Source: Bog-756 sp963828385
Lineage (GTDB): Bacteria; Actinomycetota; Acidimicrobiia; Acidimicrobiales; RAAP-2
DNA: 64,000 nt
Assembly: GCA_963828385.1 (NCBI GenBank)
Contig: CAWHEF010000002.1
Coordinates: 1,674,001-1,738,000, forward strand
Reading direction: 5' to 3'
Shown here: piece after piece, positions 16,095 to 25,900 of the stretch
Position numbering within the stretch: position 1 is the stretch's first letter
How the letters are laid out: every line of letters begins with the position of its first letter
The notes under the pieces: model-generated
Seen by the model: only the letters and a program-made list of their open reading frames with translations
The model's database searches: none
Told to the model about the DNA's origin: nothing
Position numbers and translations under genes: made by a program

Positions 16095-17891
16095 TCAGAA
16101 CAAGAAGATGAAGTCCAGGAAGTCGAACCCTTCGACCGTCGCCTCGTCTCCCCCGATGGCGCCGTCGATGGACGTCGCGTCGCCCGGGTCGACCGGGTCG
16201 TCCACCGGATCCTCGGCAGCGGGCAGGGAGGGAGCGGCGGCGATCGTCGGATCGGCGTCGAGGGCGTTCGCCATCTGGGTGTCGGTCTGCTCGAAGTTGA
16301 ACTCGAGTTGCTCCGGTGTGGGTGTCACCCCGAGGGACGTCGCCTCCTCCTTCATGGCCACGTCTGCCGCTCCAGCCTCGCGCTCGGCCATGCTCGCGTC
16401 GGCCGTCTCGGTGCTCTCACCCTCGAGCTTCGCCTTCTCGGCCTCGTTCTCGACCTCTGCCGGACTCACGGAGACGCCGATGCTGACGGCGGGGCCCAGG
16501 GCGACCTGGAACGCCGGATTGCCGTCGTGGAGCACGAGCTGTACGTAGACCGTGAGAGCGTGCAGCGTCGCGTCGGCGATCTCGAGTGACACGCCCAGCT
16601 CTTTCTTCTTCAGGTCGAAGGCCGGCGCCATGTGGAGGTTCACGCCGAAGTCGAGGCTCGCCGGGTCGAACTGGGTCTGGAGTGTCTTGTTCGGCGGCAT
16701 CTGGGGGCTCGGCTTCCACGACAGGATCGACGCGTCATAGGTGAAGGGCCCGACGTGCTTCCCGTCCGATCCGTTCGAGTCCAGCTCCAGGTCGAGGTTG
16801 CCGCTGAAGAGGTCCGGCACGTTCACGACACCGAGATACGAGCTCTTGCAGGCGGACGCGTCGATGAGGCTGAAGTCCACCTCGACCTGGGCCTGGAGAT
16901 TCGACAACATCTTGATGCCACGGCTGGGGATCGGGAAAAGCTTCTTCGGCTTCGTCAGCTCGGCATCCAGCCCGGCGTCGACCGCCTCGGTCTTGCAGGT
17001 CGCAGGTGGCGTCGGCGTCGGCGTCGTCGTCGTCGGTGTCGGTGTCGGGGTCGTCGGCGTCGGTGTGGGGCTCGGTGTCGGGCTCGGCGTCGGGCTTGGC
17101 GTCGGCGTGCCCCCCATGCGATTGGCCAGCTGCTGGGCGACGCTCAGCCGGGTGCTGTCCGGGAACGGCCCGCCGTAACCCAGGGTCAGCAGCGCGGTGA
17201 GGAGCGAGCCCGACTGGATGACCGTCACCCCCAACTGGCCGGTGACGGTGGTACCGAGCACCGAGTAGCTCACGTTGATGGCGAACCCGGTCGACGCCTG
17301 GCCCAGGGCGGGTGTGGGCAGGCTCGAGACGGTCGACGGGGAGGTCGGGACCGTGACGCCCTGTGCCGTGTTCAATGCGTCGGACGTCGAGGCCCAACAG
17401 GACTGGAACGCCGAGCTGCCGAGGGTGAGGTACGAGGCCTGGGCGTCGGCGGCATTGCCGTCGGTGAACACGGCGCTGGCCACGGCCAGCGCCGGCGTCC
17501 CGAAGGGATTGGTGCCCTGCCCGTAGGTCTGGCTGACCGTGGCGTTGGGCCCGGTGTCGAGCTGGCCGAGCAGGGGATCGCTTCCGGCGCACTGGATGAA
17601 CGCCTGATCGAACCCCTGGTCGTTCGGATCCTGGAAGGTGATGAGCGAGGGGTCGACCGGCGTGAACCCGGGCACGTCGCTCGCTTGCAGCGAGACGGAC
17701 TGGGGGCTCGGGTCGGCCCCGGCCGGGGTCGCCCAGCGGACCGCCGGGACGATCGTCCCGACGAGGATCGCGCACGCAACCGCGGCGCGCCGTGCGCACT
17801 TCGCGGACCGCCGTCCGTCCACCGGCTCACTCCCCCCATCCGCCTGCCGGTCATGGTAAGGACCCGGCCGCTTGCGGTCAAGCGCTCGCAT
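16095..17891 (-). CDS. Secreted protein with Pro/Thr-rich linker
   Basis: A 598-residue exported protein of unknown function. A basic start leads to a hydrophobic segment (about residues 35-57) and a probable cleavage after PAGA. Part one (about 60-255) is an Asp/Ser/Thr-rich domain with two cysteines (IQCAGS and QSCWAS). A (PTPS)n and (PTPT)n linker (about 258-300) joins it to part two, a beta-rich domain with repeated FD and LD patterns. An acidic tail ends FDFLDFIFLF, an unusually aromatic hydrophobic terminus. An in-frame GTG at 17822 is an alternative start. It may be a wall- or surface-associated protein, by inference only. Confidence 0.68.
   Translation of the reverse strand: MRALDRKRPGPYHDRQADGGSEPVDGRRSAKCARRAAVACAILVGTIVPAVRWATPAGADPSPQSVSLQASDVPGFTPVDPSLITFQDPNDQGFDQAFIQCAGSDPLLGQLDTGPNATVSQTYGQGTNPFGTPALAVASAVFTDGNAADAQASYLTLGSSAFQSCWASTSDALNTAQGVTVPTSPSTVSSLPTPALGQASTGFAINVSYSVLGTTVTGQLGVTVIQSGSLLTALLTLGYGGPFPDSTRLSVAQQLANRMGGTPTPSPTPSPTPSPTPTPTTPTPTPTTTTPTPTPPATCKTEAVDAGLDAELTKPKKLFPIPSRGIKMLSNLQAQVEVDFSLIDASACKSSYLGVVNVPDLFSGNLDLELDSNGSDGKHVGPFTYDASILSWKPSPQMPPNKTLQTQFDPASLDFGVNLHMAPAFDLKKKELGVSLEIADATLHALTVYVQLVLHDGNPAFQVALGPAVSIGVSVSPAEVENEAEKAKLEGESTETADASMAEREAGAADVAMKEEATSLGVTPTPEQLEFNFEQTDTQMANALDADPTIAAAPSLPAAEDPVDDPVDPGDATSIDGAIGGDEATVEGFDFLDFIFLF
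16999..17110 (-). repeat. Pro/Thr-encoding low-complexity repeat
   Basis: A run of GGTGTCGGC-like 6 to 12-base units encodes alternating Pro-Thr and Pro-Ser residues, forming the interdomain linker of the secreted protein. Confidence 0.75.
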
Positions 17892-17922
17892 CGGGCCTGA
17901 AGTCTCCCCCCGGTGCGTCTTC

Positions 17923-17928
17923 TAGCAT
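17923..17928 (+). promoter_or_regulatory. Putative -10 box, leaderless DUF255 gene
   Basis: TAGCAT lies 7 bases before the GTG at 17936. The in-frame ATG at 17927 overlaps this box, so the GTG is the likelier start. Confidence 0.5.
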
Positions 17929-17935
17929 GCGCCGG

Positions 17936-20167
17936 GTGAACCGACTGGCGGGCGAGCCATCGCCCTACTTGCGCCAGCATGCCGAGAACCCTGTGGACTG
18001 GCGCCCGTGGGGCGACGAGGCGTTCGACGAGGCAACGCGACGCGACGTCCCCGTCTTCCTGTCGATCGGCTATTCGGCGTGCCACTGGTGTCACGTCATG
18101 GCCCACGAGTCGTTCGAGGACGAGGACACGGCCAGGCAGCTCAACGCCTCGTTCATCCCGGTCAAGGTGGACCGGGAGGAACGACCCGATGTCGACGCCG
18201 TGTACATGGAGGCGGTCCAGGCCGTCACCGGGTCCGGCGGATGGCCGATGAGCGTGTTCCTCACTCCCGACCAGCAGCCCTTCTACGGCGGGACCTACTT
18301 CCCCGCCCGAGAACAGGCGGGCATGCCCTCGTTCAGGACCGTGCTGTCCGCCGTGAGGGACATCTGGCTGAACCGCCGCGATGAGGTCGAAGAGCAGGCG
18401 AAGGCGCTGTCGGCGGCCATCGCCACCGGGTCGGCAGCCGCAGTTTCGTCCGGCGGGCCCTCCATCCTCGCCGCGTTCGAGCCCGACATCGCAGACCCCG
18501 TCGACGACCAGGTGGGACGGGGCCGAAGGGACGCGTCCACGACGGTGCTCGCCCCGGCAGTCGAGCGGCTGGCCCAGGCGTTCGATGCCGACTGGGGCGG
18601 GTTCGGGTCGGCCCCCAAGTTCCCCCAGCCCACATTGATCGACGTCGTGCTCCGCTACGTGCTCCAAGCCCAGGAGACCAGTGACCCGACGAACACGGCG
18701 GCCTCCGAGGCTGCACCTGGGACCGCCACCGACGACGAGCGGGCGTCGGTCCTCGCCATGGCCACCACCACGCTCGACGCCATGGCCGCAGGAGGGATCT
18801 ACGACCATCTGGGGGGAGGGTTCGCCCGCTACTCCACCGACGTCCGCTGGCTCGTGCCCCACTTCGAGAAGATGCTCTACGACCAGGCCGGCCTGCTCCG
18901 GGCCTACCTCCACGGGTGGCAGGTCACCGGGAAGGCCGACTACCTGGGCGTGGTAGAGGGCATTGTCTCCTACGTGGAGCGAGACCTGACCGACCCCTCG
19001 GGCGGGCTCTACTCGGCTGAGGACGCCGATTCGGAGGGCGAAGAGGGCCGCTTCTACATCTGGACCCCCGACGAGATGGCAGCCGCGCTGTCGACGTGGG
19101 AGGGCCCCGCCGACGGCGGGGCGGGTGCGACCGCGCAACTGCCCGAGCTCGCGGACGTGCTCGAGTTCTTCGGTGTGACAGATGCAGGCGATCTCCAAGG
19201 CCGCTCCATCCTCCACCGGCCGGTCGGCGCTCCCCTCGCCGGCACCGAGGCCATGGAGCGGGCCCGTCGGACGCTCCGGGACGCCCGCGGCCGGCGACCG
19301 CGCCCGGGGCTCGACGACAAGGTGCTCACCGAATGGAACGCCATGTACGCATCTGCCCTGGCCGAGGCGGCCCAGGCCACCGGGGACCGGGGGTGGGGGG
19401 TGAGGGCCGTCGCCATCGGCAGGTTCCTCGTCGACCACCTCGTCACCGCCGAAGGACGGTGGCTGCGGGCGTGGCAGCCCGGTGGCGGGCCCCGGCTGCC
19501 GGCCTACGCCGGCGACTACGCCTGGCTCGTCGACTGCTTCACCAGGCTGTCCGAGCTGACCGGTGAGGCCCTCTGGTACGAGCAGGCGCTGTCGGCGGCC
19601 GACGGGCTGCTCGAGCTCTTCGGCGATCGGGACGGGGGCGGGTTCTTCACCACCGGCAGCGATGCCGAGGCCCTGATCGTCCGGACCAAGGACCTCTTCG
19701 ACGGTGCCACCCCGTCGGCGAACGGGGTGGCGGCCCGGGCGTTGGCCCGTCTCGGTGCGCTCTCGGGTGACCGGCGCTACGTCGATGCCGCCCGCCGTGT
19801 CCTGGACCTGATCGGCGGTGCCCTCACCCAACAGCCGATGGCCGTCGCCTACAGCGTCCTCACGGCGGAGGTACTCCTCTCCGGCGTGACCGAGGTGGTC
19901 GTCGTCGGTGACCGGACCGACCTGGTGGACGTGGTCCGCCGCCGGTGGCTCCCGAGCGCCGTCCTGGCCTGGGGGGAGCCCACGGCGTCCCCGTTGTGGC
20001 AGGGGCGTCAGGACGGTCGGGCGTACGTGTGCCGGAACCACGCCTGTCGGCTGCCTGCCTCGGACCCGGCCACGCTGGTGTCCCAGCTCACCCGCGCTAC
20101 CACTCTGCCCTCGCCGCCTCCGGCACCCGGCGATCCCGGGCGCCTCGGAGACGGGGACCCCTCATGA
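17936..20167 (+). CDS. DUF255 thioredoxin-domain protein (YyaL/SSP411 type)
   Basis: Large protein with an N-terminal thioredoxin-like domain and a C-terminal (alpha/alpha)6 barrel like that of N-acylglucosamine 2-epimerases. The family opening NRLAGEPSPYLRQHAENPVDW and the redox-type motif CHWC (residues 49-52) are exact. FLTPDQQPFYGGTYFP and HFEKMLYDQA, also family signatures, follow. At 743 residues it is of normal length. The GTG at 17936 matches the family start and sits 7 bases from TAGCAT. Its stop overlaps the next gene's ATG. The biochemical role of the family is not established. Confidence 0.93.
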   Translation: MNRLAGEPSPYLRQHAENPVDWRPWGDEAFDEATRRDVPVFLSIGYSACHWCHVMAHESFEDEDTARQLNASFIPVKVDREERPDVDAVYMEAVQAVTGSGGWPMSVFLTPDQQPFYGGTYFPAREQAGMPSFRTVLSAVRDIWLNRRDEVEEQAKALSAAIATGSAAAVSSGGPSILAAFEPDIADPVDDQVGRGRRDASTTVLAPAVERLAQAFDADWGGFGSAPKFPQPTLIDVVLRYVLQAQETSDPTNTAASEAAPGTATDDERASVLAMATTTLDAMAAGGIYDHLGGGFARYSTDVRWLVPHFEKMLYDQAGLLRAYLHGWQVTGKADYLGVVEGIVSYVERDLTDPSGGLYSAEDADSEGEEGRFYIWTPDEMAAALSTWEGPADGGAGATAQLPELADVLEFFGVTDAGDLQGRSILHRPVGAPLAGTEAMERARRTLRDARGRRPRPGLDDKVLTEWNAMYASALAEAAQATGDRGWGVRAVAIGRFLVDHLVTAEGRWLRAWQPGGGPRLPAYAGDYAWLVDCFTRLSELTGEALWYEQALSAADGLLELFGDRDGGGFFTTGSDAEALIVRTKDLFDGATPSANGVAARALARLGALSGDRRYVDAARRVLDLIGGALTQQPMAVAYSVLTAEVLLSGVTEVVVVGDRTDLVDVVRRRWLPSAVLAWGEPTASPLWQGRQDGRAYVCRNHACRLPASDPATLVSQLTRATTLPSPPPAPGDPGRLGDGDPS

Positions 20168-20886
20168 CCAAGGGGTCGACCCGGACCCCACGGAGCGGCA
20201 CGGCGCGCGACGTGGCCCGGTCGGTGCGCCCGACCCCCCGGATCGACGTGACCGGTGGAACGTCCCTGACCCTTCTCGTCCTCGCCTGCCAGAGCGAGGA
20301 CACGACGGCCGCCGACCTGGCGTCCGGAGCGCTCGTCCGGGTCAGGGTGGGGTGGCCCGAGGACCACCAGCCCGACCTCCAGCCTTTCGACGTCACCGAG
20401 GTGACCCTCGCCGACGAGCCGGAACGGGACGACCTCGCCCAACCCGAGGCGGTCACGGCCAACGGCCTTCCCCGGCACCTCGGAACCCTGCACGGGAGAC
20501 GGGTCCGCCGGCTGCTCGCCCAGCTCGTCGCCCCCATCGACGACTACGTGCTCGGATTCCCCGGCGCGTCCGCCCCCTACTGGGAGTTCCGTGGGTCGCG
20601 GCCGTCGTTGGCCCTCGTGACCCCGACCCGGGGGCCGATGCTCTTTCGCCGGATCGAGGACCGTTCAATATGGGTGCGCTTCGGCTGGGGACGGAGCGAC
20701 AACTGGCTGCCCGTCGAGGACCTCCAGGCGGCACGGGCGCTGGACGCCGCCCGGCGTGACCGGCTGGGCGGAAAGGACCTCGCCTCGGCCCTCGGCTTCA
20801 AGCCCCACTACCTGGTGGTGTCGGTCACCGCGCCGCGGGAGGGGCACTGCTACAAGACGGTCCGGGCCCTGCTCCCCCGGAGCTGA
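20164..20886 (+). CDS. Conserved hypothetical protein
   Basis: A 240-residue protein whose ATG overlaps the stop of the DUF255 gene (ATGA), so it is probably translated with it. It is Arg/Asp-rich with no signal peptide or membrane segment. A central stretch with DDYVLGFPG and PYWEFRGSRPSLALV, and a later FGWGRSDNWLPV, look conserved and aromatic-rich. The C-terminal part HYLVVSVTAPREGHCYKTVRALLP could be a beta-strand pair. I do not recognise the family. Confidence 0.62.
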   Translation: MTKGSTRTPRSGTARDVARSVRPTPRIDVTGGTSLTLLVLACQSEDTTAADLASGALVRVRVGWPEDHQPDLQPFDVTEVTLADEPERDDLAQPEAVTANGLPRHLGTLHGRRVRRLLAQLVAPIDDYVLGFPGASAPYWEFRGSRPSLALVTPTRGPMLFRRIEDRSIWVRFGWGRSDNWLPVEDLQAARALDAARRDRLGGKDLASALGFKPHYLVVSVTAPREGHCYKTVRALLPRS

Positions 20887-20906
20887 CCGCGGGGCGGTGG
20901 TTCGCC

Positions 20907-20912
20907 TACAGT
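20907..20912 (+). promoter_or_regulatory. Putative -10 box, leaderless phosphodiesterase gene
   Basis: TACAGT lies 8 bases before the GTG at 20921. Confidence 0.45.
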
Positions 20913-20920
20913 CGGCCCAC

Positions 20921-22168
20921 GTGCCCCAGGCAGCGACTTCCTCACCGACCGAACCCCACGGGCGTGGCGGACGTCGCGAGGACACCGACGACGAGAGGCC
21001 CGCCCCGGTCCTGCCCGACTACGGGGGTGCCTGCATCGTCAACGTCGTGCCCTCCATCCTCGGCCTGCTCAACGCCGGTAGAGAAGTTGGTGCCGGAACC
21101 CGAGGTCTGCAGGACAGGGATCCGGAGTGGCTTCCCGCCGCTGTGCGCACTGCATCCCAGGTCGTCCTCCTCGTGGTCGACGGGCTCGGGTTCGAGCAGC
21201 TGGTGGCCCGGAGCGACCTGACACCGGTCCTCGCCTCCGCCCAGGGGTTCGATCGACCGATCACGTCGGTGGCTCCCACGACCACGGCATGCGCGCTGAC
21301 CTCCATCACCACCGGGTGCCCGCCGAGCAGGCACGGGCTCCTCGGCTACCGCCTGGTGGAGGACGACGAGATCTTGAACGCCCTCCGGTGGACGATCGGC
21401 AGTCACCCGCCCCGCGACGCACGCCGTGCCGTCCCGGCCGAGCGGTTCCAGGCCTGTCCGATCTTCCCCGGCGCACCAGGGCCGATCCCGGTCGTCTCCC
21501 GCGACGGGTTCGGCGGCACGGGGTTCACCGCCGCCCACCTCGGAGGCTCGCCGCTCTCGGCCTACCTCGTCCCCTCGTCGCTCCCCGTGGAGATCGCCGA
21601 GCTCTTGAAGGTCGGCGAGCCGTTCGTCTACGCCTACTACGACGGCATCGACAAGGTGGCCCACGGACGCGGGCTCGGCGAGCGGTACCTGGCCGAGCTG
21701 CGGTCCGTCGATCGTCTGGTGGGTGACGTGGTCGACGTGCTCCCACCCGGGGCGGTCCTGGTCGTCACCGCCGATCACGGGCAGGTCGACGTCGGGCCGA
21801 ACCTCGAGCTGCTCGGCCGCGAGCTCATGGCCCTCGTGAGCTCCTTCTCCGGGGAGGGACGGTTCCGGTGGCTGCACGCCCGGGACGGCGCCGCCGACGA
21901 GCTCGCCCGCGCCTCCGCCGAGCGCTACGCCACGTCCACGTGGGTGAGGACCCGCGAGCAGCTCGTCGACGAGGGGGTCTTCGGGGGATCCCTCCGATCC
22001 GAGCTGGCGCGCCGGCTGGGGGACGTGGCCCTGATCCCCCACGAGCCCATCGCCTTCATCGACCCGGCCGACACCGGGGAGAGCCGGCTGCGAAGCCGAC
22101 ACGGCTCGCTCACATCGGCCGAGGTGCTCGTCCCGCTCCTTGCCCTGACCAGAGATGGCAGCATCTGA
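20921..22168 (+). CDS. Type I phosphodiesterase/nucleotide pyrophosphatase
   Basis: Alkaline-phosphatase-superfamily hydrolase of about 415 residues. Metal-ligand and nucleophile motifs are present: LLVVDGLGFEQL, APTTTACALTSITTG (Thr nucleophile region), YYDGIDKVAHGRG and VVTADHGQVDV. The natural substrate is unknown; family members hydrolyse nucleotide or phosphonate diesters. There is no clear signal peptide, so it is probably cytoplasmic. The GTG at 20921 follows a TANNNT box at leaderless spacing. The bpa gene follows immediately, two bases after the stop. Confidence 0.88.
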   Translation: MPQAATSSPTEPHGRGGRREDTDDERPAPVLPDYGGACIVNVVPSILGLLNAGREVGAGTRGLQDRDPEWLPAAVRTASQVVLLVVDGLGFEQLVARSDLTPVLASAQGFDRPITSVAPTTTACALTSITTGCPPSRHGLLGYRLVEDDEILNALRWTIGSHPPRDARRAVPAERFQACPIFPGAPGPIPVVSRDGFGGTGFTAAHLGGSPLSAYLVPSSLPVEIAELLKVGEPFVYAYYDGIDKVAHGRGLGERYLAELRSVDRLVGDVVDVLPPGAVLVVTADHGQVDVGPNLELLGRELMALVSSFSGEGRFRWLHARDGAADELARASAERYATSTWVRTREQLVDEGVFGGSLRSELARRLGDVALIPHEPIAFIDPADTGESRLRSRHGSLTSAEVLVPLLALTRDGSI

Positions 22169-22170
22169 CG

Positions 22171-22773
22171 ATGGACGACTCGGAACCGACGATGAACCCC
22201 GACCCTGAAGAGGGGAGCCCGACCGAGGCGGCCCATCTCCAGCCCGAGGTCATCGAGACGCCCCTCCGGTCGGAACCGGGCCGGGTGGCGGGTCGAGGTT
22301 CGGCGGCCGCCGACCAGACCCCGCAACAGGGTCCGGCACCAGATTCCGGGGGGCCGGAGGCCGAAGCGTCGGTGGAGTCGATTGAGCAGCCGGCCAAGCT
22401 CCTCCGTATCGGATCGATGGCCAAGCAGCTGCTCGAGGAAGTCCGGCAGGCTCCGCTCGACGAGGCCAGCCGGAGCCGCCTTCGCGAGATCTACGACCAG
22501 TCGATCCACGAGCTGTCCGAAGGACTCTCGCCCGACCTGGTGGCGGAGCTCGACCGGGTCTCCATCCCCTTCGAGGCCGACACCCCGTCCGACGCCGAGC
22601 TCCGGGTGGCCCATGCCCAGCTGGTGGGATGGCTCGAGGGTCTCTTCCACGGCATCCAGGCCACTCTGGTGGCCCAGCAGGTGGCGGCGCGTGCACAGCT
22701 CGACGAGATGCGTCAGCGGTCACTGCCTCAAGGTCAGCCGCCCGACACCGGGCGGCCGGGCACGTACCTCTGA
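22171..22773 (+). CDS. bpa: Bacterial proteasome activator (DUF2587)
   Basis: Bpa is an ATP-independent ring-forming activator of the 20S proteasome in actinobacteria. The 200-residue protein has a disordered acidic N-terminus (about 1-74), then the helical core KLLRIGSMAKQLLEEVR, APLDEASRSRLREIYDQS and QLVGWLEGLFHGIQATL. It ends GTYL, matching the C-terminal motif that docks into proteasome pockets. The proteasome genes themselves are not in the window. A 17-bp duplication spans its stop codon. Confidence 0.93.
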   Translation: MDDSEPTMNPDPEEGSPTEAAHLQPEVIETPLRSEPGRVAGRGSAAADQTPQQGPAPDSGGPEAEASVESIEQPAKLLRIGSMAKQLLEEVRQAPLDEASRSRLREIYDQSIHELSEGLSPDLVAELDRVSIPFEADTPSDAELRVAHAQLVGWLEGLFHGIQATLVAQQVAARAQLDEMRQRSLPQGQPPDTGRPGTYL

Positions 22774-22796
22774 ACTGCTCGTACCTCTGAACCGTT
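22763..22796 (+). repeat. 17-bp direct duplication across the bpa stop
   Basis: CGTACCTCTGAACTG (from 22763) recurs as CGTACCTCTGAACCG (from 22780). The first copy contains the last two codons and the stop of bpa. Confidence 0.7.
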
Positions 22797-22962
22797 CGCT
22801 GCCCCCTTCCGCAGTCCCGTTCGGCCCCCTCGGTGCCCGCACCCAGCCCCGGTCCGGTCGCGCTAGGGTCGGAATGACACGGCTGTAACTCGGCCGCACC
22901 CGCTGATTCGGACGGGGCGCCGACGAACAACGAGGCTGCACGATCGAGGAAGACACCGTTCG

Positions 22963-25900
22963 TTGACGACACGGTCGTTCACACATCTCCACACACACAC
23001 CGAGTTCTCCATGCTCGACGGTGCGTCGCGTATCGCCGATCTCGTGGAGTCGGCGGTGGCGGACGGACAGCCCGCCCTCGGTATCACCGACCACGGCAAC
23101 ATGTACGGCGTCCTCGACTTCTACGCGGCCTGTCGAGCAGCGGGGATCAACCCCGTCATCGGCACCGAGGCTTACATGGCTGCCGAATCGCGTCACGATC
23201 GTCCGGTCCGTCGGGGAAAGGTCGACGACACCGGCGGCGACACGGCAGGGGGAGAAAAGCTCTACTACCACCTGACGCTGCTGGCGGAGACCACCGAGGG
23301 GTACCACAACCTCCTCAAGCTGTCCTCGGCCGCCTTCCTCGAGGGCTACTACTACAAGCCCCGCCTCGACTGGGAGCTTCTCTCGCGGCACAGCACCGGG
23401 CTCATCGCCACCACCGGCTGCCTCGGTGGTGTCGTGCTCCAGGCGCTTCTGGCCGACGACCGGATGAAGGCGGAGTCCCTCGTCGGCAGGCTCCAGGACA
23501 TCTTCGGCAAGGACAACCTCTTCGTCGAGCTCCAGGACCACAAGCTGCCCGAGCAGCACAAGACCAACCCGGCGCTGATCGAGATCGCCCGACGCCTCGA
23601 CGCGCCCCTCCTCGCCACGAACGACAGCCACTACACCCACCGTGAGGACCATGTGGCCCACGATGCGCTCCTCTGCGTGCAGACCGGAGCCCGGATCGAC
23701 GATCCCAAGCGTTTCAAGTTCGAGGGCCAGGAGCACTACCTGAAGACGGCGTCGGAGATGCGCCAGCTCTTCTCTGAGCTGCCCGAAGCCTGCGACAACA
23801 CCCTCGCCGTCGCCGAGAGGGCGAACGTCGAGCTCGACTTCGGAAAGCCCAGCCTGCCCCGGTTCCCCGTCCCCGGCGACCATCAGGGCACGAGCTACGA
23901 GGAGCGGGCCGATCGCTACCTTCGTGCCCTGGCCCTTAGCGGAGCCGAAGAGCGCTATGGCCGTTCGGTCCCCGACGCCGTGATGAGCCGTCTCGACTAC
24001 GAGCTCGGGGTCATCTCCGACATGGGGTTCTCCGCCTACTTCCTCGTGGTGTGGGACCTCATCCGTTTCGCCCGCAGCCGGGGGATCCGGGTGGGGCCGG
24101 GCCGGGGCTCCGCTGCGGGCTGTTGCGTCGCCTACTGCCTAAAGATCGTCGATCTCGACCCCATCAAGTACGACCTCCTCTTCGAGCGGTTCCTCAACCC
24201 GGGCCGGATCCAGATGCCCGACATCGACATGGACTTCGACGAGCGCTACCGGGGCGACATGATCAAGTACGCCGCCGAGCGGTACGGAAGCGATCACGTC
24301 GCCCAGATCATCACCTTCTCGACCATCAAGGCCCGGGCTGCCGTCCGGGACGCCGCCCGGGTCCTCGGCTACCCCTACATCGTGGGCGACAGGATCGCCA
24401 AGGCCATGCCGCCGCTCATCATGGGACGGGACACCCCCCTCGCCGCCTGCCTCCAGCAGACCGACGGACACGACGACGGGTTCACCGCCGCCGGCGAGCT
24501 GCGCACCATGTACGAGTCCGATGCCGAGGCGCGCCAGGTGATCGACGTGGCCAAGGGTCTGGAGGGACTGCGGCGCCAGGACGGCATCCACGCCGCTGCC
24601 GTGGTCATCACCGACCAGCCTCTGACCGAGTACCTGCCCATCCAGCGCAAGCCCGACGGGAGCGATCCGCAGAACGCCCCCATCGTCACCCAGTACGAGA
24701 TGCACGGTGTCGAAGATCTGGGTCTTCTCAAGATGGACTTCCTCGGCCTGCGCAACCTCTCGGTGATCGAACGGGCGCTCGACCTGATCGAGACGTCGAA
24801 CGGTTCACGTCCCGACATCGATGCCATCCCCCTCGATGACGAGAAGACCTTCGCCATGTTGCGACGGGGCGACTCGATGGGCGTCTTCCAGCTCGAGGGG
24901 GGAGCGATGCGCTCGCTCATGCGCTCCCTCGCCCCGACCACGTTCGACGACGTGGCCGCCCTCGTGGCCCTCTACCGGCCGGGCCCCATGGCGGCCAACA
25001 TGCACCGGGACTACGCCGACCGCAAGAACGGGCGCCAGCCGGTCGCGTACCTCCATCCCGACCTGGAGGAGATCCTGGGCGACACCTACGGGCTCATGAT
25101 CTACCAGGAGTCGGTGATGAGGGTGGCCCAGAAGTTCTCCGGGTACTCGCTCTCCGAAGCCGACAACCTCCGCAAGGCGTGCGGCAAGAAGATCCGCTCC
25201 CTCATCCAGGCCGAGCGGGAGAAATTCGTGGCCGGCTGCGTCGCCCAGGGTTACAGCGAGGCCCTCGGCAACGATCTGTTCGCCATCATCGAGCCGTTCG
25301 CCGACTACGCCTTCAACAAGTCTCACTCCTACGGATACGGCTTCATCGCCTACCAGACGGCCTGGCTGAAGGCCAACTACCCGGTCGAGTACCTGGCCAG
25401 CATCCTCACCTCGGTGAAGGACAACAAGGACAAGACCGCCGTCTACCTGGCCGAGTGCCGGGCCATGGGCATCGAGGTGCTCGTCCCGGACGTCAACCGT
25501 TCCAAGGCGGACTTCGCCGCCGACATCACCGGCGACCAGCGGGCCATCACCTTCGGCCTGGCCGCCGTGCGCAACGTCGGCGAGGGCCTCGTCGCCCACA
25601 TCGAGTCCGAACGGGAGGCCAACGGGCCCTTCGTCGACTTCTACGACTTCTGCCAGCGGGTGGACCCCCAGGTCCTCAACCGGCGGGCCATCGAATCGTT
25701 GATCAAAGCAGGAGCCTTCGACTCGCTCGGCCATCCCCGCAGGGGGCTGTTCCTCGTGTTCGAGGACATCGTCGACCGGACCCTCGACCGCCGGCGCGAG
25801 CACGAAGCGGGGGTCGTCTCGCTGTTCGCCAGCCTCGAGGCCGAGGTGGACGGACAGACATCGGGGTTCGCGGACACCCGGGTCCCGATCCCCGACACGG

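Noticed and set aside
17372..20041. 889-codon open frame antisense to the DUF255 and secreted-protein genes
   Set aside because: It is Arg/Gly/Pro-rich with no motif, and lies opposite well-supported genes. Long antisense frames are expected at this G+C.
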